Assembly (NCBI RefSeq): GCF_009848505.1
Contig: NZ_WWDL01000042.1
Location: 1-35,587, forward strand
Reading direction: 5' to 3'
Length of the DNA: 35,587 nucleotides
Source of the DNA: Muricoccus harenae
Lineage (GTDB): Bacteria; Pseudomonadota; Alphaproteobacteria; Acetobacterales; Acetobacteraceae
The translations under genes were made by a program, and so were the position numbers. The notes below the pieces were generated by a model. That model was given only the letters and a program-made list of their open reading frames with translations. It did no database searches and was not told the DNA's origin. Of the stretch, positions 1 to 8,421 are shown piece after piece (the first letter of the stretch is position 1; the number at the start of each line of letters is the position of its first letter).

Positions 1-28
1 ACAAATCCACCTTGGCTTTCCTGTCCAT
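1..28 (-). CDS. istA: IstA-like IS21 transposase, first nine codons only (runs off the left edge)
   Basis: The minus-strand frame opens with ATG at 28-26 and reads M-D-R-K-A-K-V-D-L before leaving the window. That opening matches the common start of one IS21 transposase subgroup (MDRK-x-[KR]-VDL-F-E-Q-[IL]-RR), as I remember it. IstA is the DDE-type transposase that acts with the ATPase IstB. Only nine residues are visible, so the call rests on this short match together with the adjacent tandem terminal repeats. Whether the rest of the gene is intact cannot be seen. Confidence 0.5.
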
Positions 29-130
29 GCCAAGCCCCCCGGTAAAAACGGAAGACCGTAGGTTGGGGGACGGCAGGTGGGCCAAAATTCGTCAGCACGC
101 CTGGGCCAACATTCGATAGCAAAGCCAGGC
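1..130 (-). mobile_element. Tip of an IS21-family insertion sequence, continuing beyond the left edge
   Basis: Two imperfect tandem copies of a 24-25 bp unit lie at about 78-101 and 102-126; both share the core TGGGCCA, then ATTCG, then AGCA and GCC. Repeated terminal units of this kind in front of istA are typical of IS21-family ends. On the minus strand they are followed, about 50 bp inward, by the start of an istA-like reading frame at 28. The outer boundary is uncertain: I place it near 126-130 because the repeats stop there, and I could not identify a target duplication because the other end is outside the window. Confidence 0.6.
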
Positions 131-322
131 GGTGCCCTTCGAGGTCCTGTGACGTCCGCCATCCTGGCCGAGAGATGCAGATCCATCCCGGAACCCAGTT
201 AGCTCCCCTCCCCCGTGCAGACCTGCATTACGGGAAATACCTCGGGCACAGCCGGCCCGGCCGTCACCGGCGAGCACGGCAGGCCTAGTTCCCTCCTCAT
301 GACGGAATCCGGTCCGCTCCCG
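131..322. other. Non-coding stretch between the IS21 end and the solute-binding protein gene
   Basis: No frame here shows family resemblance. The region is the 3' flank of the minus-strand solute-binding protein gene and contains GC-rich inverted segments around 260-285, but no hairpin with a U-run that I would call a terminator. It probably represents flanking DNA disturbed by the IS21 insertion. Confidence 0.4.
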
Positions 323-1924
323 TCAGGCGCGCGCCAGGCTGGTGGCCAAGGTGTTCTCGTCCACCCGCGCCACATAGCGATAGCCTCGCCGCATTCCCCA
401 GACACTCTTCTGCGTGTGCAGCGGGATGACGGCCACGTCGTCCATCGCGAGCTTCATCGCCGCCTGCAGCTTCCGTTCACGTTCGGCATCGTCCAGTGTG
501 CTCAGCCCATCGGCCGTCATCGCGTCGAGCCGGTCATTGCTGTAGCGACCGTAATTGGAAAGGCCGAGCCCGCCGGCCTTACCGCGCGACCCCAGGACGG
601 CGCGCAGCGAGGTCGAGGGTTCGCCGGTGCTGTTGCTCCAGCCCAAGAGGTAGCAGGACGCTTCGAACCGGCTGAGCCGACCAATCAGCGTCGACAACGG
701 CTGCGCGTCCACCTGCGTCTTGACCCCTATGCGCGTCCACATTTGCGCCACCGCCTGCAGTACCTGCGCGTCGTTGATGTACCGGTCGTTCGGCCCTCGC
801 AGCACGACGGAGAAGCCAGCGGGATAGCCGGCCTCCGCCAGCAGCTTCTTCGCGCCCGCCGCATCGAAGGGTGGCACCTTGATGTCAGGCGCATGGCCGT
901 AGGTGCCGGGCGGCATGAACTGCCCGGCAGCAACGGCGGCACCTTCCATGATGCGGCTCACGATGGCGTCGCGGCTGATCGCTTCGGAAAGCGCGCGGCG
1001 GACGCGGAGGTCCTTGAACGGGTTCCTGTCCAGCTCCTCACCGTTCGGCCCGGTCACATCCGGCAACGGCTTGTCGCGTTCGACATCCAGGCCGAGGAAG
1101 ATCAGGCGCAAGCTGGTGCCCTCGATAAGGGTCAGCCGGTTGTCGCGCCGCAGCCGTGCAATGTCGCCGGTCGGCACGTTGTCGATCAACTCGACATCAC
1201 CCGACAGCAGAGCCGCGACGCGCGAGCCGGTGTTGGTGATGACGCGGTAGTTCACCCGCTGCCATTCCGGCTTCGTCCCCCAGTAGTCGTCGAAGCGCTC
1301 CATCTCCACCCGGTCGTTCGGGCTGTAGGAGACGAATTTGAACGGGCCGGTCCCGATCGTGGCACGGCCGTTGTTGAAGTCGCTCGACGGAACATTGTCG
1401 CCGATCCGGCGAGGAACGATGAAGATTGAAGCGAGATCGGTCGGCAACAACGGATAGGGGCTGGCGGTCTTGAAGCGGATTGTGTGCGTGCCCACCACCT
1501 CCGTTCCCGTGATGGCGCGGGTGTAGACGGCGAAGCTGCTCGGGCTCTGCACCGTGGGCACGCGGGCGATGGAGTAGGCGACGTCCGCTGCCGTCAGCTC
1601 TGAACCATCGTGGAAGCGGACACCGCTCCGGATCGAGAATTCCCAGGTGGTGTCGTCCACCAGGCGCCAGGATTCGGCCAGCCCGGGTTTCAGCCGCGCA
1701 TCCTCGTCCCGGATCGTCAGCGGCTCGAACATATGGGCCGAGAGCATGATGCTCGGCGTCAGCGTATAGTAGTGGGGATCGATGCTGGCCGGCGGCGCAC
1801 TGACCGCCATGTTGAGCACCCTCGCCGCCTGCGCGCGGGCGGAGGTGGTAGCCAGGGGCGGCAGGAGCGCCGCCGCGCCGATACCGCCGATCAGGCGACG
1901 GCGGCCGAGGATGAAGGCAGACAT
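323..1924 (-). CDS. ABC transporter solute-binding protein, family 5 (dipeptide/oligopeptide/nickel type)
   Basis: Predicted periplasmic binding protein of 533 residues, the usual length for family 5 (DppA/OppA-like). The N-terminus is a signal peptide with consecutive arginines (GRRRLIGG), a hydrophobic core and an A-R-A-Q-A cleavage region near residues 29-33; a Tat route is possible but the motif is weak. The body shows family landmarks: IDPHYYTLTPS, F-E-P-L, LAESW, TWEFSIRSGVRFHDGSELTA, RRALSEAISRD and an N-G-P/GTGPFKF-like segment. The ATG at 1924 is chosen because it overlaps the stop of the upstream amidohydrolase (TGATG), which implies translational coupling; longer in-frame extensions would overlap that gene deeply. 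No permease or ATPase gene lies in the window, so it is either an orphan or served by a transporter encoded elsewhere. Ligand unknown; a peptide or N-acyl amino acid is plausible because of its partner. Confidence 0.9.
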   Translation of the reverse strand: MSAFILGRRRLIGGIGAAALLPPLATTSARAQAARVLNMAVSAPPASIDPHYYTLTPSIMLSAHMFEPLTIRDEDARLKPGLAESWRLVDDTTWEFSIRSGVRFHDGSELTAADVAYSIARVPTVQSPSSFAVYTRAITGTEVVGTHTIRFKTASPYPLLPTDLASIFIVPRRIGDNVPSSDFNNGRATIGTGPFKFVSYSPNDRVEMERFDDYWGTKPEWQRVNYRVITNTGSRVAALLSGDVELIDNVPTGDIARLRRDNRLTLIEGTSLRLIFLGLDVERDKPLPDVTGPNGEELDRNPFKDLRVRRALSEAISRDAIVSRIMEGAAVAAGQFMPPGTYGHAPDIKVPPFDAAGAKKLLAEAGYPAGFSVVLRGPNDRYINDAQVLQAVAQMWTRIGVKTQVDAQPLSTLIGRLSRFEASCYLLGWSNSTGEPSTSLRAVLGSRGKAGGLGLSNYGRYSNDRLDAMTADGLSTLDDAERERKLQAAMKLAMDDVAVIPLHTQKSVWGMRRGYRYVARVDENTLATSLARA

Positions 1925-3123
1925 CAGCGATCCTCCAGTCCCAGTTCTTGCTGCACCAGGCTCGCCCAGTAGGCAGATCCCAGTGCAAGGGCATCGTCGT
2001 TGAAGTCGTAAAGGGGCGTGTGGACGTTGTGGAAGCTTCCATCGGCGTTCACGCCATTGCCGATGCGCATGAAGACACCCGGCTTCTCCTGGAGCATGAA
2101 GGCAAAGTCCTCGCCCCCCGTGCTCAAGGGGATGTCTCCCACATTCACCTCGCCGACCAAGGCGGCGGCAGCGGCGCTTGCCACGGGCACCTTCTCCGCC
2201 GTGTTCACCGTCGGCGGGCAAAGCGGCTCGTAGAGGGACTCGGCCGTGCAGCCATTCGCCGCGGCCAGGCTTTCCGCCAGCTCCGCCAGGCGGCGGCGGA
2301 TGACCGCCTGCGCCTCGGGGCGGAAGTAGCGCGCGGTTCCGCGCACCACCATCTCGGCCGGCATGACATTGGGGGAGTTGAAGGCGCCGCCGGAGACATG
2401 CCCGACGCTTACGGCCGCGCTCTCGGTCGGGTGCAGGTTGCGCGGCAGGATGGTGTGTACCGCCAGAAGGAAGTGGCCCAGCGCCACGGTCACGTCGGTC
2501 GCCAGATGCGGCGCTGCGCCGCCATGCCCGCCGGTGCCGCGGAAGGTCACGCCCCAGAAATCCGCCCCCGCCAGGATTGGCCCCGGGCGCGTCGCAAACT
2601 GGCCCACCGGGATGCCCGGGGAGTTGTGCATCCCATATACGGCATCGACGGGGAAGCGTTCGAACAGCCCGTCCCGGATCATCGCCTTGGCGCCGGTGGC
2701 GGCCTCCTCGGCCGGCTGGAAGATGAACTGCACGGTGCCCGCGAAATCACGGTGCCGTGACAGGTACTTCGCCGCGCCCAGCAGCATCGCCGTATGCCCA
2801 TCATGGCCGCAGGCATGCATCTTCCCTGGTACTGTGGACCGGTGCGCGAAGCTGTTCTGCTCCTCGATGAACAGCGCATCCATGTCGGCGCGCAGCCCGA
2901 TTGCGCGCTGGCCGGGGCGGCTGCCTTGCAAGGTGCCGACCACGCCAGTGACGCCGACCTTCTCCGTCACCTCGAGCCCCCAGCCCCGCAGCTTTTCCGC
3001 CACCAGCGCGGCGGTCCGAACCTCTTCCATGCGCGTTTCGGGGTGCATATGGATGTCGCGGCGGATGGCGATGAGTTCGTCGGCGTAGGTCTGGATCTCG
3101 TTCAGGATGGCTTGGCGCGACAT
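1924..3123 (-). CDS. M20 family amidohydrolase (hippurate hydrolase / N-acyl-amino-acid deacylase type)
   Basis: A 399-residue zinc/manganese-type metallopeptidase of the M20D group, which hydrolyses amide bonds of N-acyl amino acids or similar conjugates, normally in the cytoplasm. Visible motifs are RADMDAL (79-84), the metal-binding HACGHDGHTAMLLGAA (103-118, with Cys105 and His107), QPAEE (136-140, Glu139/Glu140), His166, the GTGGHGGAAP dimerisation/substrate motif (196-205), GGEDFAFML (336-344) and VHTPLYDFND with His368. Length and motif order fit intact family members, and there is no signal peptide. A purine-rich stretch (GAGGGAAAG) precedes the ATG at 3123. It is the first gene of a two-gene operon with the solute-binding protein, which suggests that the imported ligand is its substrate. 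Exact substrate cannot be told from sequence. Confidence 0.92.
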   Translation of the reverse strand: MSRQAILNEIQTYADELIAIRRDIHMHPETRMEEVRTAALVAEKLRGWGLEVTEKVGVTGVVGTLQGSRPGQRAIGLRADMDALFIEEQNSFAHRSTVPGKMHACGHDGHTAMLLGAAKYLSRHRDFAGTVQFIFQPAEEAATGAKAMIRDGLFERFPVDAVYGMHNSPGIPVGQFATRPGPILAGADFWGVTFRGTGGHGGAAPHLATDVTVALGHFLLAVHTILPRNLHPTESAAVSVGHVSGGAFNSPNVMPAEMVVRGTARYFRPEAQAVIRRRLAELAESLAAANGCTAESLYEPLCPPTVNTAEKVPVASAAAAALVGEVNVGDIPLSTGGEDFAFMLQEKPGVFMRIGNGVNADGSFHNVHTPLYDFNDDALALGSAYWASLVQQELGLEDR

Positions 3124-3409
3124 TTACCGTCTTTCCCTCGATGAAGCTGGCGCTGGGGGTGGCCGGAAGCTGCGTCCGCGGCCCCGCGCGGTCAATGCCC
3201 GCCAGAGTTGATGCGGTCCTGCATCGAGCGGACCAGACGCTGGCTCCTTTCAAGATGCCGCCGCGCCCAGCCTTGCCGCCCATCAGCGCGGCATGATCCA
3301 TCCAGCCCTTCAGCGGTCGCTCGGCCCGGCTGCATCGGCTAACCAGGCATGCATCGGGGCCAGCTCAGGCTAAGCTCAGCTTCAAGCAAGAATGCGGTTG
3401 GTGAACTGA

Positions 3410-4717
3410 ATGAGGAAACAGCCATTGTCATCGCACTCGCCCCTGGCGGCGTCGGCGGGGGGGTCGCTAACCCCGGGCGGGACCAGGAGCTGGGCGCCTT
3501 CGGAGATCCGCCTTTTACTGTTGGTGTCTGCGGCCCATCTTGTCAGCCACGTCCACATCCTGGCCCTACCGCCGCTCTTCCCGTTCCTGCGGGACAGCCT
3601 GGGGGTCGGATTCGTCGAACTCGGCTTGGCGCTGACGGTGTTTAACGTCATCTCGGCCTTCGCCCAGACCCCGGTGGGCTTCCTGGCCGACCGGGTCGGG
3701 CCTCGCCGCGTCCTCATAGCCGGCCTGGGCCTCGGCGGCATGGCGCTTCTGTCGTTGGGCCTGATCGGGACCTATGCCTGGCTCCTCGTCGCCGCGGCGC
3801 TGGCGGGTCTCGCAAACAGCGTCTACCACCCCGCGAACTACGCCCTCCTCTCCGGCGGCATCGCCAAGGCGCGGATGGGACGGGCCTTCTCCTTACATAC
3901 CTTCGCGGGCTATCTCGGCACGGCCATCGCACCCGTCACAATTCTCGGCCTCGCGGCCCTGGCGGGGCCCGGCTTGGCGCTCGGCGCTGTGGGGCTGGCC
4001 GGGATCCTGCTGGCCATCCTTCTGCTGCTGATGCGTCCCCCTGAGCCGCCGGCCGCTGCTTCGGCCCCTAGCCGGGAGCAAAGGGCGGATGGGACGCAGG
4101 GGGCCACCTCGGTCTTTACCCCCGCGATTCTGTCACTCACCGTGTTCTTCGTGCTTCTCAGCTTCTCCAATGGGGCGATCCAGAACTTTTCCGTCGCAGC
4201 GCTGGTCAGCGGCTACGGCGCAACGCTCACGCTGGCCAATGCCGCTCTGACAGCCTTCCTGCTGCTCAGCGCCCTCGGGGTGCTGGCCGGCGGCCTGGTG
4301 GCAGACCGGACACGGCGCCATGGTGACGTCGCAGCCCTCGCCTTCGCGCTTACCGCCCTGCTGGCATTGATGATCGCCGTGGCTGATCTCGCTCCCGTGC
4401 CGCTGGTGCTGGCCATGGGCGCCGCCGGCTTTCTGTCCGGCGTCATCGCACCGTCGCGCGACATGATGGTGCAGGCCGCCGCGCCGCCGGGTGCCTCGGG
4501 ACGCGTTTTCGGCATTGTGTCCACCGGCTTCAACATCGGAGGTGCCCTGGGCCCGCTCCTCTATGGCTGGATCCTGGATTACGGAGCGCCACGCTGGGTC
4601 TTCGGCGCTGCGGCCTTCTTCATGGTGCTGACGGTGGGCATGGCGCTGCTGGACCGGCGGAGGTCCAATGTCCGAAGTGTTGCTGCTGTCGCAACTCAGG
4701 GCGCGACGAAATCATAG
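3410..4717 (+). CDS. Major facilitator superfamily transporter, Fsr (fosmidomycin-resistance)-like
   Basis: A 435-residue integral membrane protein with about twelve hydrophobic segments and a hydrophilic central loop near 205-235 (rich in Pro, Ala, Ser, Arg), as in MFS carriers. The first helix reads [21 protein letters not shown], and the loop between helices 2 and 3 carries the MFS motif A variant [24 protein letters not shown] follows. These resemble the Fsr-like subgroup of drug/metabolite exporters. The second half repeats motif A as [13 protein letters not shown]. The ATG at 3410 gives an N-terminal tail of about 30 residues; a later start is possible because the ribosome-binding site is weak. 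The gene is divergent from the amidohydrolase operon with a 286-bp intergenic space. Substrate unknown. Confidence 0.85.
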   Translation: MRKQPLSSHSPLAASAGGSLTPGGTRSWAPSEIRLLLLVSAAHLVSHVHILALPPLFPFLRDSLGVGFVELGLALTVFNVISAFAQTPVGFLADRVGPRRVLIAGLGLGGMALLSLGLIGTYAWLLVAAALAGLANSVYHPANYALLSGGIAKARMGRAFSLHTFAGYLGTAIAPVTILGLAALAGPGLALGAVGLAGILLAILLLLMRPPEPPAAASAPSREQRADGTQGATSVFTPAILSLTVFFVLLSFSNGAIQNFSVAALVSGYGATLTLANAALTAFLLLSALGVLAGGLVADRTRRHGDVAALAFALTALLALMIAVADLAPVPLVLAMGAAGFLSGVIAPSRDMMVQAAAPPGASGRVFGIVSTGFNIGGALGPLLYGWILDYGAPRWVFGAAAFFMVLTVGMALLDRRRSNVRSVAAVATQGATKS

Positions 4718-4795
4718 GGCATTCGACCTCGCACGGAGTTAGATGATCTGATTCGGCGCTGCTGGTGGGGCAGCGGGGCTGTAACGACGACACCC

Positions 4796-5026
4796 TTGTC
4801 ACAGCACCTGCGGCGTTTGGTCCGGGCTTCTGAGGTGGGCGCGTTGGCATGTGAGGCTGCGGCCCGCTTCGAGGTGAGCGCCTCTGCGGCGGTCAGCCCG
4901 GTGCGACGGGAGAATAGAACATGCGGCACGGCTCCGGCGAAGATCGGCGGCGGCTGCGAGCCACCGCTGGCAGGCTATGAGGAGTTGCTCCAGGAGCCGA
5001 CGGTGCGGCGGAAGAGTGTCCCTTAG
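4796..5026 (+). pseudogene. Decayed IS630-family transposase, N-terminal helix-turn-helix fragment
   Basis: The 76-codon frame reads like the DNA-binding N-terminus of IS630-family transposases: SQHLRRLVRASEVGALACEAAARFEVSASAAV, followed by a linker ending APAKIGG and PLAGYEELLQE. IS630 proteins have the pattern S-x-D/H-L-R-R-[RK]-V..AAARF-x-VS-x-S-x-A followed by a T-G-x-x-APxxxGG linker. It stops at 5024-5026, where an intact transposase would continue into the DDE catalytic domain for another 200 or more residues. The terminal residues (VRRKSVP) may derive from a later part of the protein through an internal deletion. The frame has no ATG and would need TTG at 4796. It is a non-functional relic between the MFS gene and the Lrp gene. 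Confidence 0.65.
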
Positions 5027-5037
5027 CGCGGGGCTGA

Positions 5038-5508
5038 TTAGGCGATCGGAAGCGCAGCTGAGCGCTTGATCTGACCCAGTGCGAAGCTCGATTCGATGGA
5101 GGCGACGCCGTCCAGCCGGGTGAGCTTGTCCTTCAGGAAGCGCTCATAGGCCTCGATGTCGCGCACGACGATGCGCAGCAGGTAGTCCCGCTGACCGGTC
5201 ATCAGGTAGCAGTCGACCACCTCCGGCCATCGCGCGATGTGAGCCTCGAAACGGTCCAGCGCCTCCTCGCGCTGACGCTCCAGCTTCACCGAGGCGAAGA
5301 CGCTGACAGGTAGGCCCACCCGCGCTTGGTCGATCACCGCTGCGTAGCCCTTGATGATCCCCGCCGCCTCTAGCGCCCGCACGCGGCGCAGGCAGGGCGA
5401 AGGAGAGAGGCCGCAGCGCTCTGCCAGTTCCTGAATGGTGAGCCGGCCCTCCACCTGGAGTGCCGCGATGATCCGGCAGTCTGTCGCGTCAAGCGCTCTT
5501 TCAGCCAT
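5038..5508 (-). CDS. Lrp/AsnC family transcriptional regulator
   Basis: A 156-residue regulator of the feast/famine family, normally an octamer or dimer that binds DNA in response to an amino acid. Residues 5-60 form the helix-turn-helix (LDATDCRIIAALQVEGRLT, then ELAERCGLSPSPCLRRVRAL). Residues 70-150 form the RAM ligand-binding domain (VVDCYLMTGQRDYLLRIVVRD, then SIESSFALGQIKRS). The start at 5508 is preferred over longer in-frame extensions because a GGCGGAAA sequence directly precedes it and the family begins this way. It is divergent from the E1/transketolase-like gene with 127 bp between starts, the classic layout for a local Lrp-type regulator controlling its neighbour. The likely signal is an amino acid or 2-oxo acid related to that enzyme. 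Confidence 0.93.
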   Translation of the reverse strand: MAERALDATDCRIIAALQVEGRLTIQELAERCGLSPSPCLRRVRALEAAGIIKGYAAVIDQARVGLPVSVFASVKLERQREEALDRFEAHIARWPEVVDCYLMTGQRDYLLRIVVRDIEAYERFLKDKLTRLDGVASIESSFALGQIKRSAALPIA

Positions 5509-5635
5509 TTTCCGCCCTGTCTGGCACCTCAAGGGGTGGATCTTGCCACAGATCGAGCCACGGAGGGTGAAGATCGGCGGAAAATGCCCAGGCGACCATT
5601 CTACGCTCCTCGTGAAAGAAGCGGAGGAAAGCACC

Positions 5636-8023
5636 ATGGCCGTCGACCGGATTCGCGCCCTGTCCGAACTGGAGCGGAAGATCCTTTGGCTGGCCACCTG
5701 GACCATTCACAACGCCAACCACCTCCGCCCCAACCTGGACGGGCTGAAGGTGGGGGGGCACCAAGCCTCCTCCGCCTCCATGGCGACGATCATGACCGCG
5801 CTCTACTTCGCGGTGCTTCGGCCAGAGGACCGGGTGGCGGTGAAGCCCCATGCCTCGCCCGTCTTCCACGCCATCCAGTACCTGTTGGGACGTCAGACGC
5901 GGGAGAAGCTGGAGAACTTCCGCGGCCTCGGCGGGGCTCAATCCTATCCCTCGCGAACCAAGGATACGGACGACGTGGATTTCTCCACCGGCTCCGTTGG
6001 CCTGGGCGTGGCGCAGACGCTCTTCTCCTCTCTCGTGCAGGATTATGTCCGGGCCAGAGGCTGGGGCTCAGGGCCCGAAGGCCTGATGATCGCCCTTCTT
6101 GGCGACGCAGAAATGGACGAGGGCAACATCTTCGAGGCGTTGGCCGAGGGCTGGAAGCACGGCCTGCGGAACACCTGGTGGGTGGTGGACTACAACCGCC
6201 AGAGCCTGGACGCAGTGGTGCGGGAAGGGCTCTGGTCACGGCTGGAGGCGACCTTCCGCAACTTCGGCTGGGACGTCGTGCTGCTCCGTCACGGCACACT
6301 GCAGCGTGCGGCCTTCGCCGAGCCGGGCGGCGAGCGCTTACGCGAGTGGATCGAGGCCTGCCCTAACCAACTCTACTCGGCTCTCACCTTCCAGGGTGGC
6401 ACGGCGTGGCGCCGGCGCCTGACGGACGAGTTGGGCGACCAGGGCGAAGTCTCCGCCCTGCTTTCCCGCCGCACCGATGAGGAGATCACGGCGCTGATGG
6501 GTAATCTCGGCGGCCATGACCTGCCGACCCTGCTGGAGGCCTTCGAGGCCGCGCGGCGCCACGACCGGCCCACCTGCTTCATTGCATACACCATCAAGGG
6601 CGCCGGCCTGCCGCTCGCCGGGCACAAGGACAACCACGCCGGGTTGCTGACGCCCGCGCAGTTCGAGAGCTTCCGCGGCGCCATGCAGGTGCGGGAGGGG
6701 CATGAATGGGATCTCTTCGAGGGTCTCGAGCTACCCGAGGAGCAACTGCGCGACTTCCTCGCGGCCGTTCCGTTCGCGCAACCCGCGAAGAGGCGACATG
6801 AGGTTCCCGCCATTCCGGTGCCCAAGTCCCTGGCTGTGCCGGCCCAACCCGCCATGTCCACCCAGCAGGGTTTCGGCCTGCTGATGCACGAGATCGCCAA
6901 GGGCGAGACGGAGCTGGCGCGGCGCGTTGTCACCACCTCGCCCGACGTGACCGTCTCAACCAATCTTGGTACATGGGTGAACCGCCGTGGCCTCTATGCG
7001 CGGGAGGAGATGGCCGACATCTTCCGGCGAGAGCGCATCCCCTCCACCTTCAACTGGCAGGCATCGCCGGGCGGACAGCACATGGAACTGGGCATCGCGG
7101 AGATGAACCTCTTCCTGATGCTCTCCGCCCTTGGCCTGTCGCATTCGATCAACGGCGCGCGGCTGCTGCCGGTGGGCACGCTCTATGATCCCTTCATCGA
7201 GCGCGGTCTCGATGCCCTCAACCACGCCTGCTACCAGGATGCCCGCTTCATTGCCGTGGCGACGCCCTCTGGCGTGACGCTGGCACCGGAGGGCGGCGCA
7301 CACCAATCGATCAAGACGCCGCTGATCGGCCTGTCGCAGGACGGGCTGGCGAGCTTCGAGCCTGCCTTTGTGGACGAGCTGGCCGTGATGCTGCGCTTCG
7401 CCTTTGACCACCTGCAGCGCCACGGCGCGCCGGCGCCGGAGGACCTGCTGCGCGACGCAGCAGGGGGCGCCGCCTATCTGCGCCTCTCAACCCGCAGCAT
7501 CGAGCAGCCGCAGCGGCGCATGGACGCGCAGTTGGAGGCGGACATCCTCGCCGGTGGCTACTGGCTGCGCCGCCCGGGGCCCAATGCCGAGATAGCTGTA
7601 GCATACAGCGGGGCCGTCGCACCCGAGGCAATCGCGGCGACCTGGATGCTGGCCGAGGACCGGCGCGACGTAGGCTTGCTGGCGGTGACTTCCGCCGGTC
7701 GTCTTCACGCGGGCTGGACAGCGGCGCAGCGGCGGCGGGAGGCTGGGGATTACGGCGTCCGCAGCCATGCCGAGCGCCTTCTCGCGCCGCTGCCTCGACA
7801 TTGCGGTCTGGTGACCGTGGTGGACGGCCATCCGGCAACTCTCGCCTGGCTCGGAGCGGTGGAGGGGCACCGGACACGGGCACTGGGCGTGGAGCATTTC
7901 GGCCAGACCGGGACGATCGCCGATCTCTACCGACTGAGCGGGATCGATGCGGAGAGCATTGCGGCGGGGGCGCAGGCGGTCACGCCGGGACGTCCGGTGC
8001 GGCACTTACGGCGGGTTTCGTGA
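5636..8023 (+). CDS. Homodimeric pyruvate dehydrogenase E1-like / transketolase-like thiamine-diphosphate enzyme
   Basis: A 795-residue thiamine-diphosphate enzyme with the transketolase-superfamily layout: Pp domain, Pyr domain, C-terminal transketolase domain. It resembles homodimeric 2-oxoacid dehydrogenase E1 (AceE type) more than true transketolase. GGHQASSAS (40-48) and KPHASPV (70-76) correspond to the two AceE histidine motifs, and the cofactor motif GDAEMDEGN (156-164) is followed by DYNRQSLD (185-192). The Pyr domain shows ELGIAEMN (the glutamate that activates the cofactor) and PSGVTLAPEGGAHQS. The C-terminus reads EHFGQTGTIADLY. The ATG at 5636 follows an excellent GGAGGAAA site. 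AceE is about 890 residues, so this is a shorter relative. By analogy with MdeB of Pseudomonas putida, an E1-like protein next to an Lrp-type regulator, it may use 2-oxobutyrate or another 2-oxo acid. No E2 or E3 gene is in the window. The E1-type call is firm, the substrate is not. Confidence 0.82.
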   Translation: MAVDRIRALSELERKILWLATWTIHNANHLRPNLDGLKVGGHQASSASMATIMTALYFAVLRPEDRVAVKPHASPVFHAIQYLLGRQTREKLENFRGLGGAQSYPSRTKDTDDVDFSTGSVGLGVAQTLFSSLVQDYVRARGWGSGPEGLMIALLGDAEMDEGNIFEALAEGWKHGLRNTWWVVDYNRQSLDAVVREGLWSRLEATFRNFGWDVVLLRHGTLQRAAFAEPGGERLREWIEACPNQLYSALTFQGGTAWRRRLTDELGDQGEVSALLSRRTDEEITALMGNLGGHDLPTLLEAFEAARRHDRPTCFIAYTIKGAGLPLAGHKDNHAGLLTPAQFESFRGAMQVREGHEWDLFEGLELPEEQLRDFLAAVPFAQPAKRRHEVPAIPVPKSLAVPAQPAMSTQQGFGLLMHEIAKGETELARRVVTTSPDVTVSTNLGTWVNRRGLYAREEMADIFRRERIPSTFNWQASPGGQHMELGIAEMNLFLMLSALGLSHSINGARLLPVGTLYDPFIERGLDALNHACYQDARFIAVATPSGVTLAPEGGAHQSIKTPLIGLSQDGLASFEPAFVDELAVMLRFAFDHLQRHGAPAPEDLLRDAAGGAAYLRLSTRSIEQPQRRMDAQLEADILAGGYWLRRPGPNAEIAVAYSGAVAPEAIAATWMLAEDRRDVGLLAVTSAGRLHAGWTAAQRRREAGDYGVRSHAERLLAPLPRHCGLVTVVDGHPATLAWLGAVEGHRTRALGVEHFGQTGTIADLYRLSGIDAESIAAGAQAVTPGRPVRHLRRVS

Positions 8024-8421
8024 AGGAGGCGGAGCCTATTCCGCCCACCTCTGATGTCGACGCGCATGGACGCGGCCCTTTCGTCGCTGGCGGTATTCGG
8101 GAGGCTCTGCCTCGCATACCCTGCGATCAGGCTGCCGCAGATACCCCGATCGAAGAGGCCTACGACCTCGGTTTCCTCGCGGCGTGCGTTGGCGCCTCTA
8201 CGCGGAGGCCATGGGCCCTCGGCGCGCAGTCGGGCGCGCATTCTGCGGCAGCCGAGGAGCTAAACATGAGGAAGATCCGGGGAGGGGGAATTCCTTCTTG
8301 CTCCTTCTCTGGGCTTCGGCGAGGCCGTCCGCACCGATCCGGCGGGGTGTGAGTGACGCCCTGCTGCCCGGAGGCGTAAGGCAGCCGAGCCTGCCGTAGC
8401 GCGTGGCTGCTGCCCTGGTCT
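8024..8421. other. Convergent intergenic stretch, no gene recognised
   Basis: Nearly 400 bp between the convergent E1-like and universal-stress genes. Several short open frames exist on both strands, but none has a recognisable motif, ribosome-binding site or family-like composition. No convincing terminator hairpin with a U-run was found. It may hold decayed sequence, but I cannot say from what. Confidence 0.35.

Noticed and set aside
215-1429. A 404-codon plus-strand open frame opposite the solute-binding protein gene
   Set aside because: It is antisense to a gene with clear family motifs, is very rich in Arg, His and Gly, and has no recognisable domain; such frames are expected opposite GC-rich genes.
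8024-8421. Short frames in the gap behind the E1-like gene as possible small genes
   Set aside because: No start signal, motif or consistent coding bias on either strand.
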